A DNA stretch of 60,220 bases, from NCBI GenBank assembly GCA_003022005.1, contig PXRQ01000078.1, forward strand, positions 1 to 60,220, written 5' to 3'. Below the pieces are notes generated by a model that saw only the letters and a program-made list of their open reading frames with translations, did no database searches and was not told where the DNA came from. Of this stretch, positions 43,667-53,038 are shown piece after piece. The stretch comes from Halobacteriales archaeon QS_5_70_15. Its GTDB lineage: Archaea > Halobacteriota > Halobacteria > Halobacteriales > Haloarculaceae. Positions within the stretch are counted from its first letter, which is position 1; each line of letters begins with the position of its first letter. The position numbers and the translations under genes were made by a program.

Positions 43667-45742
43667 CTACCGCTCGAACTCGACCCCGGTGACCTCGAAC
43701 CGCGCGCCGCCGTCGATCCCCTCCGTGATCGACAGCGACCAGCCGTGTTCCTCGGCGATACGGCGGACGATGTTCAGCCCGAAGCCCGTCCCCTCGGGAT
43801 CGGTGGAGTACCCCGGCTCCAGCACCGCCTCGCGCCGCTCCGGGGGGATGCCGGCGCCGTCGTCCTCGATGTAGAACCCGTCCTCGAGGGCGCCGAGCCG
43901 GACGGTCGTGGTGGCCGGGCCGTGTCCGGTCGACCCGTCGAGCGGCGACGGATCGCTCGCGGCGGCGTGTTCCACGGCGTCCCCGCCGCCGGACGGTCGA
44001 CCGTCGAACCCCTCGGCGACGTCGTCGGGGGGCGCCCGACCGCCCGTGGAGCCGTGCTCGACGCTGTTCCGCACGAGGTTCTCGAACAGCTGCTGGAGCC
44101 GCCCCCGGTCGGCCCTGACGACCCGGTCGGTCTCGAGCACCCGTCTCGCGCCGACCGTCTCGACGCTGCGCCAGGCCTCCCGCATCACCTCGGCGAGGGC
44201 CACCGGCTCGACGTCGATCGCCGCCCGGCCCTCCCGGGCCAGCGCCAGGAGGTCCCCTATGAGGGTCTCCATCCGGTCCAGCGCCCGCTCGATCGCGTCG
44301 AGTTGCTCGCTCTCGCACTCCGCGGCGGCGATCTCGAGCCGTCCGCTCGCCACGCTCAGGGGGTTCCGCAGGTCGTGGCTGACGACGCTCGCCAGCGCCT
44401 CCAGCCGCTCGTTCTGCCGCTCGAGCTCCCGCTCGCGGGCCCGCTTCTCGGTGACGTCCTGTGTCAGCGCGAGGCCGGCGACGACCGTCCCCGCGTCGTC
44501 GCGGACCGGGACGACGTGTGCCCGGAACGTTCGATCCCCGTACTCGAACTCGAAGCTCCGGCGTTCGCCCTCCAGTGCGGCCCGGTAGTGCCGGAGGTAC
44601 CGCTCCGCGTAGGGTTCGGAGTGGACCTCCCGCAGGGGGCTCCCCTCCATCTCCCCCGGGGAGATGTCGAGTTCGTCGAACACCGCCCCCCCGACGAGGG
44701 TGTAGCACATGTCGGTGTCGAAGAGGGCGATCGCGCCGTTCGGGAGGCTCTCGGCGATGGCCCGGTAGTGCCGCTCGGTCGCGTCGACGTCGTCCCGCTC
44801 CCTGTTCCGGAGGCGACGCCTGACGTGGGCTCCCTCGAACGCCCGTCCGATGGTCTCCGCGAGTTCGGCGAGCACGGCCCGCTCGACGTCTGTGAACGCG
44901 TCGGGGTGGTCGGCGTAGATCGCCAGGATCCCGTGGAGTAGCTCCCCGCGGAACAGCGGGAGGACGACGACCGACTCGAAGCCGAACTCGGCGGCGACGT
45001 CGTGCCACGGTTCGAACGAGGGGTCCTCCGGGATGTTCCGCACGGACTGCGCCTCGCGGGTCCGGATCGCCATCCCGACCGGCCCCCACCCCCGGGGGCG
45101 GTCGTCGTGGTAGACGGTCACTCTCTCGAGGTACTGGTCGCCGTCGCCGGCCGAGGCCCTGGGGACCACCTCGCCGCTCTCCGGGTCCGGTTCGCCGATC
45201 CACGCGAACCGGTACGGCTCCGAGTCGGTGATGGTCTCGCAGACCGCACGCTCGATCCCCTCGACCGAGCCGGCGTCCACCAGCCGCCGGTTGACGTCGC
45301 GGATCAGCGTGTTGATCCGCTCCTGGCGGGCCGCGCGTCGCCGGGCCCGGTAGGCCACGACCGCGTTCGTGACCCGGTTCGCGAGGACGGCGTACTGGTC
45401 GTCGCCGGCCCCCTTCTGGAGGTAGTCGGTGACGCCCGCCGAGATGGCCTCGCCCGCGACCCGCTCGTTGCCCTCGCCGGTGAACAGGACGAACGGCACC
45501 GCCTCGTCCCGCTCGCGGATCGCCTCGAGGAACGCCAGGCCGTCCCTGCCGGGCATGTCGTAGTCCGAGACGACGCAGTCGAACGGCTCGGCCTCGAACG
45601 CGTCGAGCCCGGCTTCGGCGCCGGTCATGCCGGTGACCTCGAGCCGGTCGTCCTCGCGTTCCAGGAGCCGCGCGGTCAGCTTCACGAACGCCGGGTCGTC
45701 GTCGACGTGGAGGACTCGTATCGGGTCCGCTGTGTCGCCCAT
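43667..45742 (-). CDS. Histidine kinase with receiver, GAF and PAS domains
   Basis: A 691-residue sensor. The receiver domain (residues 8-120) has the phospho-acceptor region CVVSDYDMPGRDGLAFLEAI and the LFTGEG and YLQKG segments. A GAF domain follows (residues 150-320: PYRFAWIGEPDPESGEV, SVVVLPLFRGELLHGILAIY), then a PAS domain (YRAIAESLPNGAIALFDTD). The HisKA box is ALASVVSHDLRNPLSV and the ATPase has N box FENLVRNSVEHG, G1 DGAGIPPERR and G2 GTGFGLNIV. A 50-residue Gly/Asp-rich insert splits the ATPase domain after the N box. No membrane helices, so a cytoplasmic sensor. The input signal is unknown. Divergent from the GTPase gene. Confidence 0.92.
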   Translation of the reverse strand: MGDTADPIRVLHVDDDPAFVKLTARLLEREDDRLEVTGMTGAEAGLDAFEAEPFDCVVSDYDMPGRDGLAFLEAIRERDEAVPFVLFTGEGNERVAGEAISAGVTDYLQKGAGDDQYAVLANRVTNAVVAYRARRRAARQERINTLIRDVNRRLVDAGSVEGIERAVCETITDSEPYRFAWIGEPDPESGEVVPRASAGDGDQYLERVTVYHDDRPRGWGPVGMAIRTREAQSVRNIPEDPSFEPWHDVAAEFGFESVVVLPLFRGELLHGILAIYADHPDAFTDVERAVLAELAETIGRAFEGAHVRRRLRNRERDDVDATERHYRAIAESLPNGAIALFDTDMCYTLVGGAVFDELDISPGEMEGSPLREVHSEPYAERYLRHYRAALEGERRSFEFEYGDRTFRAHVVPVRDDAGTVVAGLALTQDVTEKRARERELERQNERLEALASVVSHDLRNPLSVASGRLEIAAAECESEQLDAIERALDRMETLIGDLLALAREGRAAIDVEPVALAEVMREAWRSVETVGARRVLETDRVVRADRGRLQQLFENLVRNSVEHGSTGGRAPPDDVAEGFDGRPSGGGDAVEHAAASDPSPLDGSTGHGPATTTVRLGALEDGFYIEDDGAGIPPERREAVLEPGYSTDPEGTGFGLNIVRRIAEEHGWSLSITEGIDGGARFEVTGVEFER

Positions 45743-45780
45743 GTCGGTTGAGGCCCGGATGTGTCGCGTTCGCGCACTCC

Positions 45781-45791
45781 ATATATAAATT
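45781..45791 (-). promoter_or_regulatory. Strong TATA box of the histidine kinase gene
   Basis: ATTTATATATGG on the minus strand is an unusually AT-rich box in GC-rich DNA, about 40 bases before ATG 45742. It implies a 5' leader of roughly 15 bases. Confidence 0.55.
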
Positions 45792-45947
45792 TTGGACAAG
45801 CTCGGCGGGAACGATCCCCGCGACGGCCGCCCGGTGACGGCTCCGGCGTCGACCGATCGACCGCCGGGCGTCGGTCGGCGCACGATCAGTGCCGGCACGT
45901 GCCGGCGGGACCGAAAGGCAGTTCCCCCGGTCGGGGGTACGGAAGGT

Positions 45948-47129
45948 ATGCGCTCGGTCGCCCTCGCCGGCAAGCCCAACGCCGGCAAATCCACGTTCTA
46001 CAAGGCCGCCACGCTGGCCGACGTGGCGGTCGGCAACTACCCGTTCACCACCATCGACGCCAACCGGGGGGTGAGCCAGGTCCGCACCGAGTGCCCCTGT
46101 CTCGACCTGGAGGAGCGCTGCGGGAGCGAGCGCTGCCACGACGGCAAGCGGTACGTCCCGATCGAACTCGTCGACGTCGCGGGGCTGGTGCCGGGGGCCC
46201 ACGAGGGCCGGGGCCTGGGCAACCAGTTCCTCGACGCGCTGACGAACGCGGACGTCATCCTCAACGTGGTCGACGCCTCCGGGGGGACGAACGCCGAGGG
46301 CGAGCCGGTCGAGGCGGGGAGCTACGACCCCGTCCGGGACGTCGAGTTCGTCGCCGAGGAGATGGACCTCTGGCTCGCGGGGATCATCGAGCGGAACTGG
46401 GAGTCGGTCGAGCGCCAGTCCCGGTCGCCGGAGTTCGACATGGACGAGGCGCTCACCGACCTGCTCACGGGGATCGGCGCGACCATCGCGGACGTCGCGT
46501 GGGTCCTCCGGTCGCTCGACTACTCGGAGGACCCCATCTCGTGGGCGGACGGGGACCGCGAGGCGCTCGCCCGTGCGGTCCGCGAGCGAACGAAACCCAT
46601 CGTCGTCGTCGCGAACAAGGCCGACGTCGCCCCCGAGGGGAACGTCGAACGGCTCCGCGAGGCCGCCGAGCGCGTCGTCCCGTGTACGGCGGAGGGGGAG
46701 CTCGCGCTCCGGCAGGCCGCGAACGCGGGGCTGGTCGACTACGACCCCGGCGATGACTCCTTCGAGGTGACGGGCGAGCTGAGCGACGCGCAGGCCGAGG
46801 GGCTCGAGCGCGTCCGCGAGGTGATGGAGCGCTGGGGCGGCACGGGCGTCCAGGCGGCGCTGAACGAGGCGGTGTACGACCTGCTCGACCAGGTGACCGT
46901 CTTCCCGGTCGGGAACGAGAGCAAGTGGACCGACGGCCAGGGGAACGTCCTCCCGGACGCGTTCCTGCTCCCCCGGGATTCGACGCCGAAGGACCTCGCG
47001 TACGCCGTCCACTCGGACATCGGGGACGGCTACCTCCACGCGGTCGACGCCCGCGCGAACCGGCGGATCGGCGAGGACCACGAACTCGAGGAGGGCGACG
47101 TGGTCAAGATCGTCTCGACGGCGGGGTGA
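45948..47129 (+). CDS. YchF/OLA1-type GTPase
   Basis: A 393-residue Obg-family protein. The P-loop is [18 protein letters not shown], the switch region [11 protein letters not shown], Walker [19 protein letters not shown], and the specificity loop is [10 protein letters not shown] (NKAD). The C-terminus is a TGS domain ([40 protein letters not shown]). A CxCxxxxxxC-like insert ([17 protein letters not shown]) could bind metal. Such proteins associate with ribosomes. ATG 45948 is the family start. Confidence 0.9.
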   Translation: MRSVALAGKPNAGKSTFYKAATLADVAVGNYPFTTIDANRGVSQVRTECPCLDLEERCGSERCHDGKRYVPIELVDVAGLVPGAHEGRGLGNQFLDALTNADVILNVVDASGGTNAEGEPVEAGSYDPVRDVEFVAEEMDLWLAGIIERNWESVERQSRSPEFDMDEALTDLLTGIGATIADVAWVLRSLDYSEDPISWADGDREALARAVRERTKPIVVVANKADVAPEGNVERLREAAERVVPCTAEGELALRQAANAGLVDYDPGDDSFEVTGELSDAQAEGLERVREVMERWGGTGVQAALNEAVYDLLDQVTVFPVGNESKWTDGQGNVLPDAFLLPRDSTPKDLAYAVHSDIGDGYLHAVDARANRRIGEDHELEEGDVVKIVSTAG

Positions 47130-47275
47130 CGACGTCCGAGGGGGGCGATACCGGGTTCACCCGACGCGCCGGCCCCGAACCGCCCGCGGGCCCGCCCGAC
47201 CACGAGGGCGAGTCCGCCGGCGGCGAGCCCGCCGAACGCCGCGGCGAGGAATCGAGCCGGGGGTTTGACGGTCAC
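47130..47275 (-). CDS. Possible small membrane protein
   Basis: From ATG 47275, MTVKPPARFLAAAFGGLAAG then GLALVVGRARGRFGAGASGE encodes a plausible single helix with a polar tail. The frame then continues antisense into the end of the GTPase gene (to 47030). The coordinates give only the non-overlapping part and the natural stop is unclear. Weakly supported. Confidence 0.3.
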
Positions 47276-47324
47276 ACGCGGGACGGAGGGACGGGCGCCC
47301 GCTACACGTCCCCGCCGGTCCGGA

Positions 47325-48067
47325 TCACCCCTCGGCCCTCCGGGCGACGAACAGCCCGACCTCCTTCGTCACCTCGAGGGTCCCGTCGTCGAACCGCTCG
47401 GCGAACGCCCGGGCGATCGCGGGCGCGTCGTCCCCGTCGAACTCCTCGCGGGAGAGCGCGTAGCGCACGAGCGGCTCGACCTCGGTCCCGCGGAGGTCGT
47501 CGTCGTACCGGACGAGTTCGACCGACTCGAACGCGCGCTCTCGCCGTGGACCGCCTCCATGACCTCGCGCACCGCCCGCATGTGGGCCTCGCCGTTCGTC
47601 GTGGCGAACAGGTACCCGCCGGGCCGGAGGACGCGGCGTATCTCCCGGAGCGCGCGCCGGCGGTCGGGGACGTGGTAGAGCATGTGGTTGGCGGTGACGG
47701 CGTCGAACCGACGGGGGCGGTAGGGGAGCGAGGCGGCGTCGCAGACGGCGAACCCGAGGTCGAGGCCGTCCCCGGCCTCGTGGACGTGCCCCTGTGCCTC
47801 GACGACCATCCCGGCCGAGGCGTCGGTGACGTGGACGGTCCACGGGACGCGGTGGGCGTTCTCCGCCCAGAGGTAGCCCGGGCCGGCACCGAGACCGAGC
47901 ACCGCTGCGTCCGGGTCGAGTCGCTCGGCCATCCGGTCGAACCGCCAGGGGTTCAGCCCGACGTCGGCCGTGCTGTAGTCGCGGTGGAGTGCGATGCGGG
48001 CCTCGAGGTTGTCGCTCTCGGCGTACTGCTCGCGGACCGTCTCGCGGTCGTCACACCAGTCGGTCAC
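47325..48067 (-). pseudogene. SAM-dependent methyltransferase, frameshifted
   Basis: A class I methyltransferase of about 247 residues in two frames. The first 175 residues hold the SAM motif AAVLGLGAGPGYLWAENAHR, FAVCDAASLPYRPRRFDAVT and NHMLYHVPDRRRALREIRRV, then RVLRPGGYLFATTNGEAHMR. Near 47545 the frame shifts by one base, and the continuation FESVELVRYDDDLRGTEVEP to VTKEVGLFVARRAEG is in the next frame. One missing base would restore it, so it could be a recent mutation or a sequencing error. The target is unknown. Confidence 0.7.
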
Positions 48068-48112
48068 GGACGGGTGTGGGCCGCGATGCGTGAAAAGTCC
48101 CGGTCGGCCGTG

Positions 48113-48976
48113 TCACCCCAGCGGCCGGAACCAGACCGCGGCGACCAGCACGGCGAGGAAGAGGTACGACCCGCGGATGAGCAGCTTCGTCGCGAGCGCG
48201 GGGCCGGCCCGGGCGGCGAACGCGGCGACGACGGCGAACGCGGCGACGGCCACCGCGGAGGTCGGCGGGAACACCCCGACGAGGGCGAGCGCGACGACCG
48301 TCCCCATCCCGGTGGCCATCAGCCCGTAGGCGAGGGTCCGGGCACGCCGCGGCCCGAGGACGACCGCGACGGTCCGCTTGCCGATGGAGCGGTCGTAGTC
48401 GTAGTCCTTCGCGTCGTCGATGGTCTTGATCCCCGAGAGGACGGCCAGGAACACCGCGGCGAAGGCGACCACGACCGGCGGGAGCGCCTCGGCCTGGACG
48501 TAGTGGCCCCCGAGGAGCCCGAACGCGATGCCGGTGGGGTAGCCGGCCGTCGCGCCGACCGGATCGAGGTCGAGCTGCGGGGCGTGGAGGTAGCCGATGA
48601 CCCACCCGGGAAGGGTCAGCAGCGCCGCCACCGGGCCGACGAGGGCGCCCAGCGCGAGCGCGCAGGCGAAGAAGACCGCGGAGGCGGCGAGCAGCGCCAC
48701 CCGACAGCCGCGGGCCGTCATGGGGTGGTCGTCGTCCTCGCCCCGGACGTGGAAGTCCACGTAGCCGTCCTTCACGTGGGCGGTGTACAGCGCCGCGAAC
48801 GCCGCGAGGAGGTGGACGCCGAGGAGCAGGGGTTCGACCCGACCGGCGAGCACGGCGCCGAACGCCGACGCTGCCAGCGGCGGGAGCATGAACACCGGGT
48901 GGACCTGGGAGATGAACGCCCGGACGACGTCGGCGAACCCGTCGCCGTGTCGTGCGATGCCCCGGACCGTGACCAT
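48113..48976 (-). CDS. UbiA family prenyltransferase
   Basis: A 287-residue polytopic membrane enzyme with about eight helices. A first Asp-rich motif-like KDGYVDFHVRGEDDDHP and a second KTIDDAKDYDYDRSIGKRTV are present, the latter the D-x-x-x-D pattern that binds the prenyl diphosphate through magnesium. Haloarchaeal UbiA proteins make archaeal lipids, menaquinone or, as lycopene elongase, bacterioruberin; I cannot tell which from sequence. ATG 48976 is the start. The gene is in a minus-strand run with the methyltransferase, a hypothetical and an aminotransferase. Confidence 0.85.
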   Translation of the reverse strand: MVTVRGIARHGDGFADVVRAFISQVHPVFMLPPLAASAFGAVLAGRVEPLLLGVHLLAAFAALYTAHVKDGYVDFHVRGEDDDHPMTARGCRVALLAASAVFFACALALGALVGPVAALLTLPGWVIGYLHAPQLDLDPVGATAGYPTGIAFGLLGGHYVQAEALPPVVVAFAAVFLAVLSGIKTIDDAKDYDYDRSIGKRTVAVVLGPRRARTLAYGLMATGMGTVVALALVGVFPPTSAVAVAAFAVVAAFAARAGPALATKLLIRGSYLFLAVLVAAVWFRPLG

Positions 48977-49035
48977 ACCGAGACCTCGGGGCGGCGGAAC
49001 ATAAACGTACGCCGGAGCCGGGGCTTCCGGCCGCG

Positions 49036-49419
49036 TCACTCGGTCGAACGCGTCCAGTTCGACCGGTCGAACACCGTCTCGGCGAGGTGCGAGGCGAGCG
49101 TCCGGGCCCCGGCGAGCGTCGGCTCGTGGAGCTCCCCCGAGTAGGGGCCGGTCTCGCCGCCGAGCCGTTCGACCTGCGAGACGGCGTCGGGGACGGGCTC
49201 CTCGTGGCGGTAGGCGAGCACCCGGTCGCGGAGGGCGCGGAGCGCCCGGGGGGAGAGCTCGACGCCGAGGTGCCCGAGGTCGTAGCGGACGACGAACCCC
49301 CGGGCGCCGTCGCGGACGGCGACCACGGGGCGGCCGTCCCGGGCACACCGCTCCCAGAGTTCGCGGCCGGACCCGGGCGTGTCGTAGACGGGGACGTGGT
49401 CGGGCGAGAGCGATTCCAT
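49036..49419 (-). CDS. Conserved hypothetical protein
   Basis: A 127-residue soluble protein starting MESLSPDHVPVYDTPGSGRE. It has GRPVVAVRDGARGFVVRYDL and LSPRALRALRDRVLAYRHEE in a compact alpha/beta pattern with haloarchaeal composition. No domain recognised. It sits 59 bases upstream of the UbiA gene on the same strand, so the two may be co-transcribed. Confidence 0.65.
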   Translation of the reverse strand: MESLSPDHVPVYDTPGSGRELWERCARDGRPVVAVRDGARGFVVRYDLGHLGVELSPRALRALRDRVLAYRHEEPVPDAVSQVERLGGETGPYSGELHEPTLAGARTLASHLAETVFDRSNWTRSTE

Positions 49420-49501
49420 AGCCGAAGAAGTGGTTCCGGGCGCTTGGGGCTGTCGGAGCCGGCGGTCCGTGCGGGGGCGACCGCCGGGGTGGGACGCCGC
49501 G

Positions 49502-50668
49502 CTACGCGACGGCGCGCGTCGCCTCGGCCATGACCGCTATGGCCTCCTTCAGCGTCTCGACGTCGACGGCGTAGGAGATACGGGCCTGGCCGGCGCCGTT
49601 GTTGCCGAACGCGTCGCCGGGGACCACGACGACGCCCCGGTCGATGACCTCGTCGACCCACCCCTCCGGGACGCGGGGCATGGCGTAGAACGCCCCCCTC
49701 GGCGTGGGCGTCTCGAGGCCCATGTCCGCGAGGCCGTCGAGCAGGACGTCCCGCCGCTCGGCGAACGCCCCGACCATCTCGTCGACGACGTCCTGCGGGC
49801 CGGTGAGGGCGGCCTCCGCGGCGAACTGCGACGGGGCGGCGGCACAGGCCTGGGCGTACTGGTGGACGCGGAGCATCCGCTCGATCCGGCGGTTCGAGGA
49901 GGCCACCCACCCGAGCCGCCAGCCGGTCATCGAGTAAGTCTTCGAGCAGGCGTTCACGACGATCACGTCGTCCGGGTCGGCGAAGCGCATGGGAGAGTAG
50001 TGTTCGCCGTCGAAGACGATCCGCTCGTACACCTCGTCGGAGAGGCAGACGACGTCGTGTTCCCCGGCGATGCGGGCGAACTCGCGCACGTCCGCCTCGG
50101 ACTGGACCGCGCCCGTCGGGTTGGCGGGAGAGTTGACGACGAACATCGCCGTGTCCTCGGTGATGGCGTCCTCGACGGCCGCCGGGTCGAGCGTGAGGTC
50201 CTCGCGGAGGTCGACGGGAACGGGCGTCCCGCCGGCGAGGTGGGTCAGCGCCTCGTAGGAGACGAACCCGGGGTCGGGGATCAGGACCTCCTCTCCCGCG
50301 TCATCGGACTCCGTCCGATTGCCCGCAGGGCTCCGCCCCGCGCTGTCGACGTGTGCCTCGATGGCGACGTGGAGCGCCTCGCTCCCGCCCGCGGTGGCGA
50401 TGACGTGCTCGGGGTCGAGGGAGTAGCCGTTGTCCCGGTCCGTCTTCTCGGCGATGGCCTCGCGGAGCTCCAGGGTGCCCTTGTTCGACGTGTACGCGTC
50501 CGTGCGGCCGTCGTGGATGGCCTCGACGGCGGCCTCGCGGGCGTGGTCGGGGGTCGGGAAGTCCGGCTGGCCGAGTCCGAGGTTTATCGCGTCCTCGCCG
50601 GCGGCCTCGAACACCTCGCGGATGCCGGAGATGGAGACCTGCTCGACGCGGCTGGAGAAGCCTGTCAT
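49502..50668 (-). CDS. Class I/II aminotransferase (PLP)
   Basis: A 388-residue fold-type I aminotransferase. It has INLGLGQPDFPTPDH, YTSNKGTLELREAIAEK, NSPANPTGAV with the PLP-stacking Asn, and SDEVYERIVF. The Schiff-base Lys is in NACSKTYSMTGWRLGW, and the substrate Arg is near ARISYAV. It should transaminate aspartate, aromatic or related acids. Between residues 108 and 126 it carries the insert SAGRSPAGNRTESDDAGE, encoded by a palindromic GC-rich stretch (50300-50350), which looks like an in-frame repeat insertion. The ATG 50668 start is 176 bases from the divergent ThiS-like gene. Confidence 0.9.
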   Translation of the reverse strand: MTGFSSRVEQVSISGIREVFEAAGEDAINLGLGQPDFPTPDHAREAAVEAIHDGRTDAYTSNKGTLELREAIAEKTDRDNGYSLDPEHVIATAGGSEALHVAIEAHVDSAGRSPAGNRTESDDAGEEVLIPDPGFVSYEALTHLAGGTPVPVDLREDLTLDPAAVEDAITEDTAMFVVNSPANPTGAVQSEADVREFARIAGEHDVVCLSDEVYERIVFDGEHYSPMRFADPDDVIVVNACSKTYSMTGWRLGWVASSNRRIERMLRVHQYAQACAAAPSQFAAEAALTGPQDVVDEMVGAFAERRDVLLDGLADMGLETPTPRGAFYAMPRVPEGWVDEVIDRGVVVVPGDAFGNNGAGQARISYAVDVETLKEAIAVMAEATRAVA

Positions 50669-50844
50669 ACCCGCGGGGGCGGGGGCCACCGGGATAACTC
50701 TTGACGTGCGCCGGCGGGGAGTTCCGCGCCGGCGACGCGTCGGGCGGGGCCGGGAGCCGGGGGCGGTGGCGGGGGGCAGACCGATCCCTCGAGGCGAACG
50801 TGTTCGGGGCGAGCCTCAGGGTCGGCGGCGACACAGGGGTAGCT

Positions 50845-51253
50845 ATGCGCACGCGGACCTCCCGGGAACTCCAGGACACCGCCGCGACGACCACGGTCGA
50901 CGTGAAGGCGACCGGCCACGTCCGCACCGCGCCCGACGAGCACCGCTTCGAGTTCACCTTCGAGGGGTCGACCCTGCGGGAGTTCCTCGAGGCGTTCCTC
51001 GAGGAGCACGACGTCGCCGATCTGCTCGTCGCCGAGACGGAGGCGGAGGCCTCCACCGAGGGGTGGGCGAGGCTCCCGGACGTCGACGCGCTCCCGGGCC
51101 GATGGGTCGACAACCCCGAGGGCGAGCAGACCCGGCCGTACGCCCGGGTGCCTCGTCAACGGTCGGTTCAACGAACTGCTCGACGGGTTCGATACCGAAC
51201 TCGATGACGGGGACCGCGTGACGCTCGTCAACCCGTTCATGTACTGCTGCTGA
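50845..51253 (+). pseudogene. ThiS/MoaD-like protein, frameshifted
   Basis: The frame from ATG 50845 reads TGHVRTAPDEHRFEFTFEGS then TLREFLEAFLEEHDVADLLV up to RPYARV. The expected continuation CLVNGRFNELLDGFDTELDD then GDRVTLVNPFMYCC is in the next frame to TGA 51253. Near 51150, GGGTGCCTCG would read as RV-CLV if two bases (TG) were restored. The family has a beta-grasp fold; this subgroup ends in CC rather than the usual GG, so sulfur-carrier function is uncertain. The TGA and preceding codons are duplicated 13 bases downstream (51267-51279). Confidence 0.7.
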
Positions 51254-51279
51254 TCCCGGGTGTCACGTACTGCTGCTGA
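51241..51279. repeat. 13-bp direct repeat at the ThiS-like 3' end
   Basis: GTACTGCTGCTGA occurs at 51241-51253 (encoding YCC and the stop) and again at 51267-51279, separated by 13 bases. It is a local duplication of the last three codons and stop. Confidence 0.7.
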
Positions 51280-51403
51280 GCCGGGAGTCGATCCCGATTC
51301 GTCCCCCCGCGCCGTTCCTGCAGGACGCTCCCCCTACGCTACCCAGAACGCTCCCTGTCCACAGCCTCCCACGACGTGCCCCGACGCGCGCCGACGGCGC
51401 CCG

Positions 51404-52207
51404 CTACGGCCAGCCCTCGACGATCCCCTCGAACTGATCGTGGTCGTGGCCGTAGATCACTTCGGCGTCGTGGCGGCGCTCTATCTCCTTGGCCGTCCGG
51501 ACGCTCTCGAGCCACTCCTGCCGGTTCCAGATCAGCCCCGGCCCCATCGGCCACTCCTTGCGGTAGTTCGCGGCCACGTCCGCGAGGTCGCCGGTGAACA
51601 GCAGCGTGCCCGCGTCGTCGAGGTGGAGCAGCGTCCCGAGCAGCCCCGGGGTGTGCCCCGGGAGGTGCAGGAGTTCGAGGTCCTCGAACGGCGTCTCGCG
51701 GTGCCGGTGGACCAGTCGCCACTCCAGGTCGTGGTGGAAGTCCTCGAGGACGTACCCCGCGCTTCCCTCGTCCGTGGTCGCGCTCATGTACGCGTACTTG
51801 AGCTCCTCCTCGTGGACGTACACCGGCACGTCCGTCCCCGCGAACCGCTCGAGCCCGCCCGCGTGGTCCATGTGGAGGTGGGTCTGGACGACGCAGTCGA
51901 TGTCCCCGAGCCCGTACCCCGCCCGCTCCAGGTCGGTGTCGAGGTCGTGCTCCCGCGGGTCCTCGACGGGGTACGCGTCGAACAGGCCGGCGGGCCAGTG
52001 TCCGTCGCCCGCCTCGGGGTGGGCGCCGGTGTCCCACAGGATCGTTCCCTCGGGGTGGTCGATCACGAGGTTGTAGATGGGCGACTCGACGAACTCGAGG
52101 CCGGGGTTCGGGTCCGACCGCCTCGCGATGGTGTGTGCCTCCTGCTGGAAGTTCCGGTCCATACGGATCGTCCCCCGGGGGACGACCGTCACGTCGGCGT
52201 CCGTCAT
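51404..52207 (-). CDS. Metallo-beta-lactamase fold hydrolase, lactonase-like
   Basis: A 267-residue enzyme. VVQTHLHMDHAGGLERFAG is the HxHxDH metal site, LLHLPGHTPGLLGTLL carries the third His, LLFTGDLADVAANY the bridging Asp, and VIYGHDHDQFE the last His. The segment YNLVIDHPEGTILWDTGAHP matches N-acyl-homoserine lactonase-like members. Substrate may be a lactone, but this fold is broad. ATG 52207 is the start. It is divergent from msrA, 144 bases away. Confidence 0.85.
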   Translation of the reverse strand: MTDADVTVVPRGTIRMDRNFQQEAHTIARRSDPNPGLEFVESPIYNLVIDHPEGTILWDTGAHPEAGDGHWPAGLFDAYPVEDPREHDLDTDLERAGYGLGDIDCVVQTHLHMDHAGGLERFAGTDVPVYVHEEELKYAYMSATTDEGSAGYVLEDFHHDLEWRLVHRHRETPFEDLELLHLPGHTPGLLGTLLHLDDAGTLLFTGDLADVAANYRKEWPMGPGLIWNRQEWLESVRTAKEIERRHDAEVIYGHDHDQFEGIVEGWP

Positions 52208-52351
52208 GCCCGCACCACCCGCCGGGTGGCGCATATCTCTTCCCCCGTTCTCGCCCCCGACGACGGGATTCCGCCGAGGGGTTCCCAACGCCGAGGGGTT
52301 CCCGGCTACCGGAGGCGAACGCCCTTTGTCGGTCGGACCCGTATGGCCGGT

Positions 52352-52894
52352 ATGGCAGCGACCGAACTCGCGACGCTCGGCGGCGGCTGTTTCTGGTGTG
52401 TCGAGGCCCCGATGAAGGAGTTCCGGGGCGTCAACGAGGTCACCTCGGGCTACGCCGGCGGCCACGTCGAGGACCCGACCTACGAGCAGGTCTGCTCGGG
52501 GACGACCGGGCACGCCGAGGTGGTCCAGGTGGCGTTCGACCCCGACGTGATCTCCTACCGCGAACTCCTGGAGGTGTTCTTCGCCGTCCACGATCCGACG
52601 ACGGAGGATCGGCAGGGGCCGGACGTCGGCTCGCAGTACCGCTCGGCGATCTACTACCACGACGAGGACCAGCGCGAGGTCGCCGAGTCGCTCATCGAGG
52701 AGTTCGAGCGCGAGGGCGTCTACGACGGTATCGTCACGGAGGTCGAGCCACTCGATACGTTCTACGAGGCCGAGGAGTACCACCAGGACTACTACGAGAA
52801 GAACCCGAACCAGCCCTACTGCGCCGTGCAGATCCCGCCGAAGCTGGAGAAGGTCCGCGAGAAGTTCGCCGGGAAGGTCCAGGGCGTCCAGTAG
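52352..52894 (+). CDS. msrA: Peptide methionine sulfoxide reductase A
   Basis: A 180-residue MsrA. The catalytic Cys is in LGGGCFWCVEAPMKE (GCFWC), followed by SGYAGGHVEDPTYEQVCSGT, HDPTTEDRQGPDVGSQYRSA and YEAEEYHQDYYEKNPNQPYC. It reduces methionine-S-sulfoxide in proteins and free methionine using thioredoxin. An ATG three codons earlier (52343) is possible; 52352 fits the spacing to a CCTTTGTC promoter-like box and the family start. Confidence 0.93.
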   Translation: MAATELATLGGGCFWCVEAPMKEFRGVNEVTSGYAGGHVEDPTYEQVCSGTTGHAEVVQVAFDPDVISYRELLEVFFAVHDPTTEDRQGPDVGSQYRSAIYYHDEDQREVAESLIEEFEREGVYDGIVTEVEPLDTFYEAEEYHQDYYEKNPNQPYCAVQIPPKLEKVREKFAGKVQGVQ

Positions 52895-53038
52895 CCGGCG
52901 TGGGTCCTCGGGGCGCCCTGGATCGCCGTGGGTCGCCGTTGCGAGCACCGGAGCACGGGACTGGCGTCGCCGAGGCAGACCGACCGGTAGTGTTCGGATA
53001 ACCGACTGCAGGCAGAACAGCCGTATGGGTGGGACTGA
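52895..53038. other. Intergenic region between msrA and element B
   Basis: No gene is seen. The region between msrA and the SDR gene at 53233 is 338 bases and holds the palindromic element at 53039-53117, followed by an AAAGGGGGGCTTTCC palindrome at 53120-53135. Confidence 0.4.
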
